From Sulfuricurvum sp. (GTDB lineage Bacteria; Campylobacterota; Campylobacteria; Campylobacterales; Sulfurimonadaceae), in contig JACXUE010000005.1 in assembly GCA_014764075.1 (NCBI GenBank), forward strand, positions 1-22,611: DNA of 22,611 nt, written 5' to 3'. The notes under the pieces are model-generated. The model searched no databases. It saw nothing but the letters and a program-made list of their open reading frames with translations, and was not told the origin of the DNA. Shown here piece after piece: positions 22,550 through 22,611 of the stretch (position 1 is the stretch's first letter; every line of letters begins with the position of its first letter). A program made the position numbers and the translations under genes.

Positions 22550-22581
22550 GTTAAAAAAGCCAACTGCTTGGCTTTTTTAGC
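22550..22581. terminator. Bidirectional intrinsic terminator
   Basis: AAAAAAGCCAA (22553-22563), loop CTGC, TTGGCTTTTTT (22568-22578) form an 11-bp perfect stem, with a T-run on the right arm for plus-strand transcripts and on the other strand for minus-strand ones. On the plus strand it follows repeat copy 2. Confidence 0.75.
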
Positions 22582-22611
22582 TTTGGAACCGAGCCGATAT
22601 GTGTTAGCATC

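Larger units (their letters stand above)
22376..22611. other. Non-coding right end of the window
   Basis: No gene is supported. Besides repeat copy 2 and the terminator, the last bases (AACCGAGCCGATATG, 22587-22601) resemble TACCGAGCCTCGATATG at 13754-13770, which lies upstream of repeat copy 1. This may be the beginning of a further unit cut by the window's edge. Confidence 0.45.

Noticed and set aside
1..22611. CRISPR array, prophage or integrated plasmid
   Set aside because: No regularly spaced identical repeats, no integrase, phage structural or replication genes are seen; apart from the relics, the genes are typical chromosomal ones.

Overview
The window looks like a chromosomal segment of a Campylobacterota (epsilonproteobacterial) organism, probably of the Sulfurimonas/Sulfuricurvum type. 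This rests on the proteins and gene neighbourhoods recognised here (purS/purQ beside ctpA, a modA-Mop-modB-modC operon, DUF5718, a BatA/BatBC/BatD operon), tight ATGA-type overlaps, and promoters with a clear -10 but usually no obvious -35. The assignment is by recognition only, not by database search.

Layout. 1-180: relic of a transposase zinc ribbon abutting the proA promoter. 185-2001 (+): proA, then an overlapping orphan ABC ATPase. 7758-1978 (-): a long co-directional run of RRM protein, S4 protein, ctpA protease, purC, purS, purQ, a BatD-like/SH3 envelope protein, plsC-like acyltransferase and crcB. 8105-11104 (+): YbiT-type ABC-F ATPase, DUF5718, DUF1653 and a SUI1/YciH protein. 12353-11106 (-): membrane diguanylate cyclase. 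12405-13643: small hypotheticals on + facing a periplasmic rhodanese and an unlisted 35-residue membrane peptide on -. 13644-13954: gene-poor, with one copy of a structured repeat. 15081-13955 (-): entericidin-like lipoprotein, small membrane protein, polysaccharide deacetylase. 15410-15242 (-): tRNA-Lys(UUU) and tRNA-Glu(UUC) behind a consensus promoter. 18319-15500 (-): modA, di-Mop protein, modB, modC and a TauE/SafE-like relic. 18445-21951 (+): batA, fused batB-batC, batD. 22323-21953 (-): a RelB/DinJ antitoxin followed by a YafQ-type toxin that has lost its middle. 22376-22611: a second copy of the repeat, an intrinsic terminator and possibly the start of another repeat unit.

How the genes work together. 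The pur genes supply two consecutive steps of purine synthesis (FGAM synthase subunits and SAICAR synthase; purL is not here). The mod operon imports molybdate, divergently from the Bat operon, whose von Willebrand-factor-A and TPR proteins probably form an envelope complex. Most genes are ordinary housekeeping genes.

The least explained signal is the repeat at 13811-13900 and 22451-22540. The two copies lie about 8.6 kb apart, match over about 90 bp and share hairpins. A central segment in each can pair either upstream or downstream. The second copy lies between a -10-like box and an intrinsic terminator, so it could be a small structured RNA; a mobile palindromic element is the main alternative. 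Other points worth attention are the truncated toxin, the apparently leaderless batA, and the micro-ORF after the rhodanese gene.
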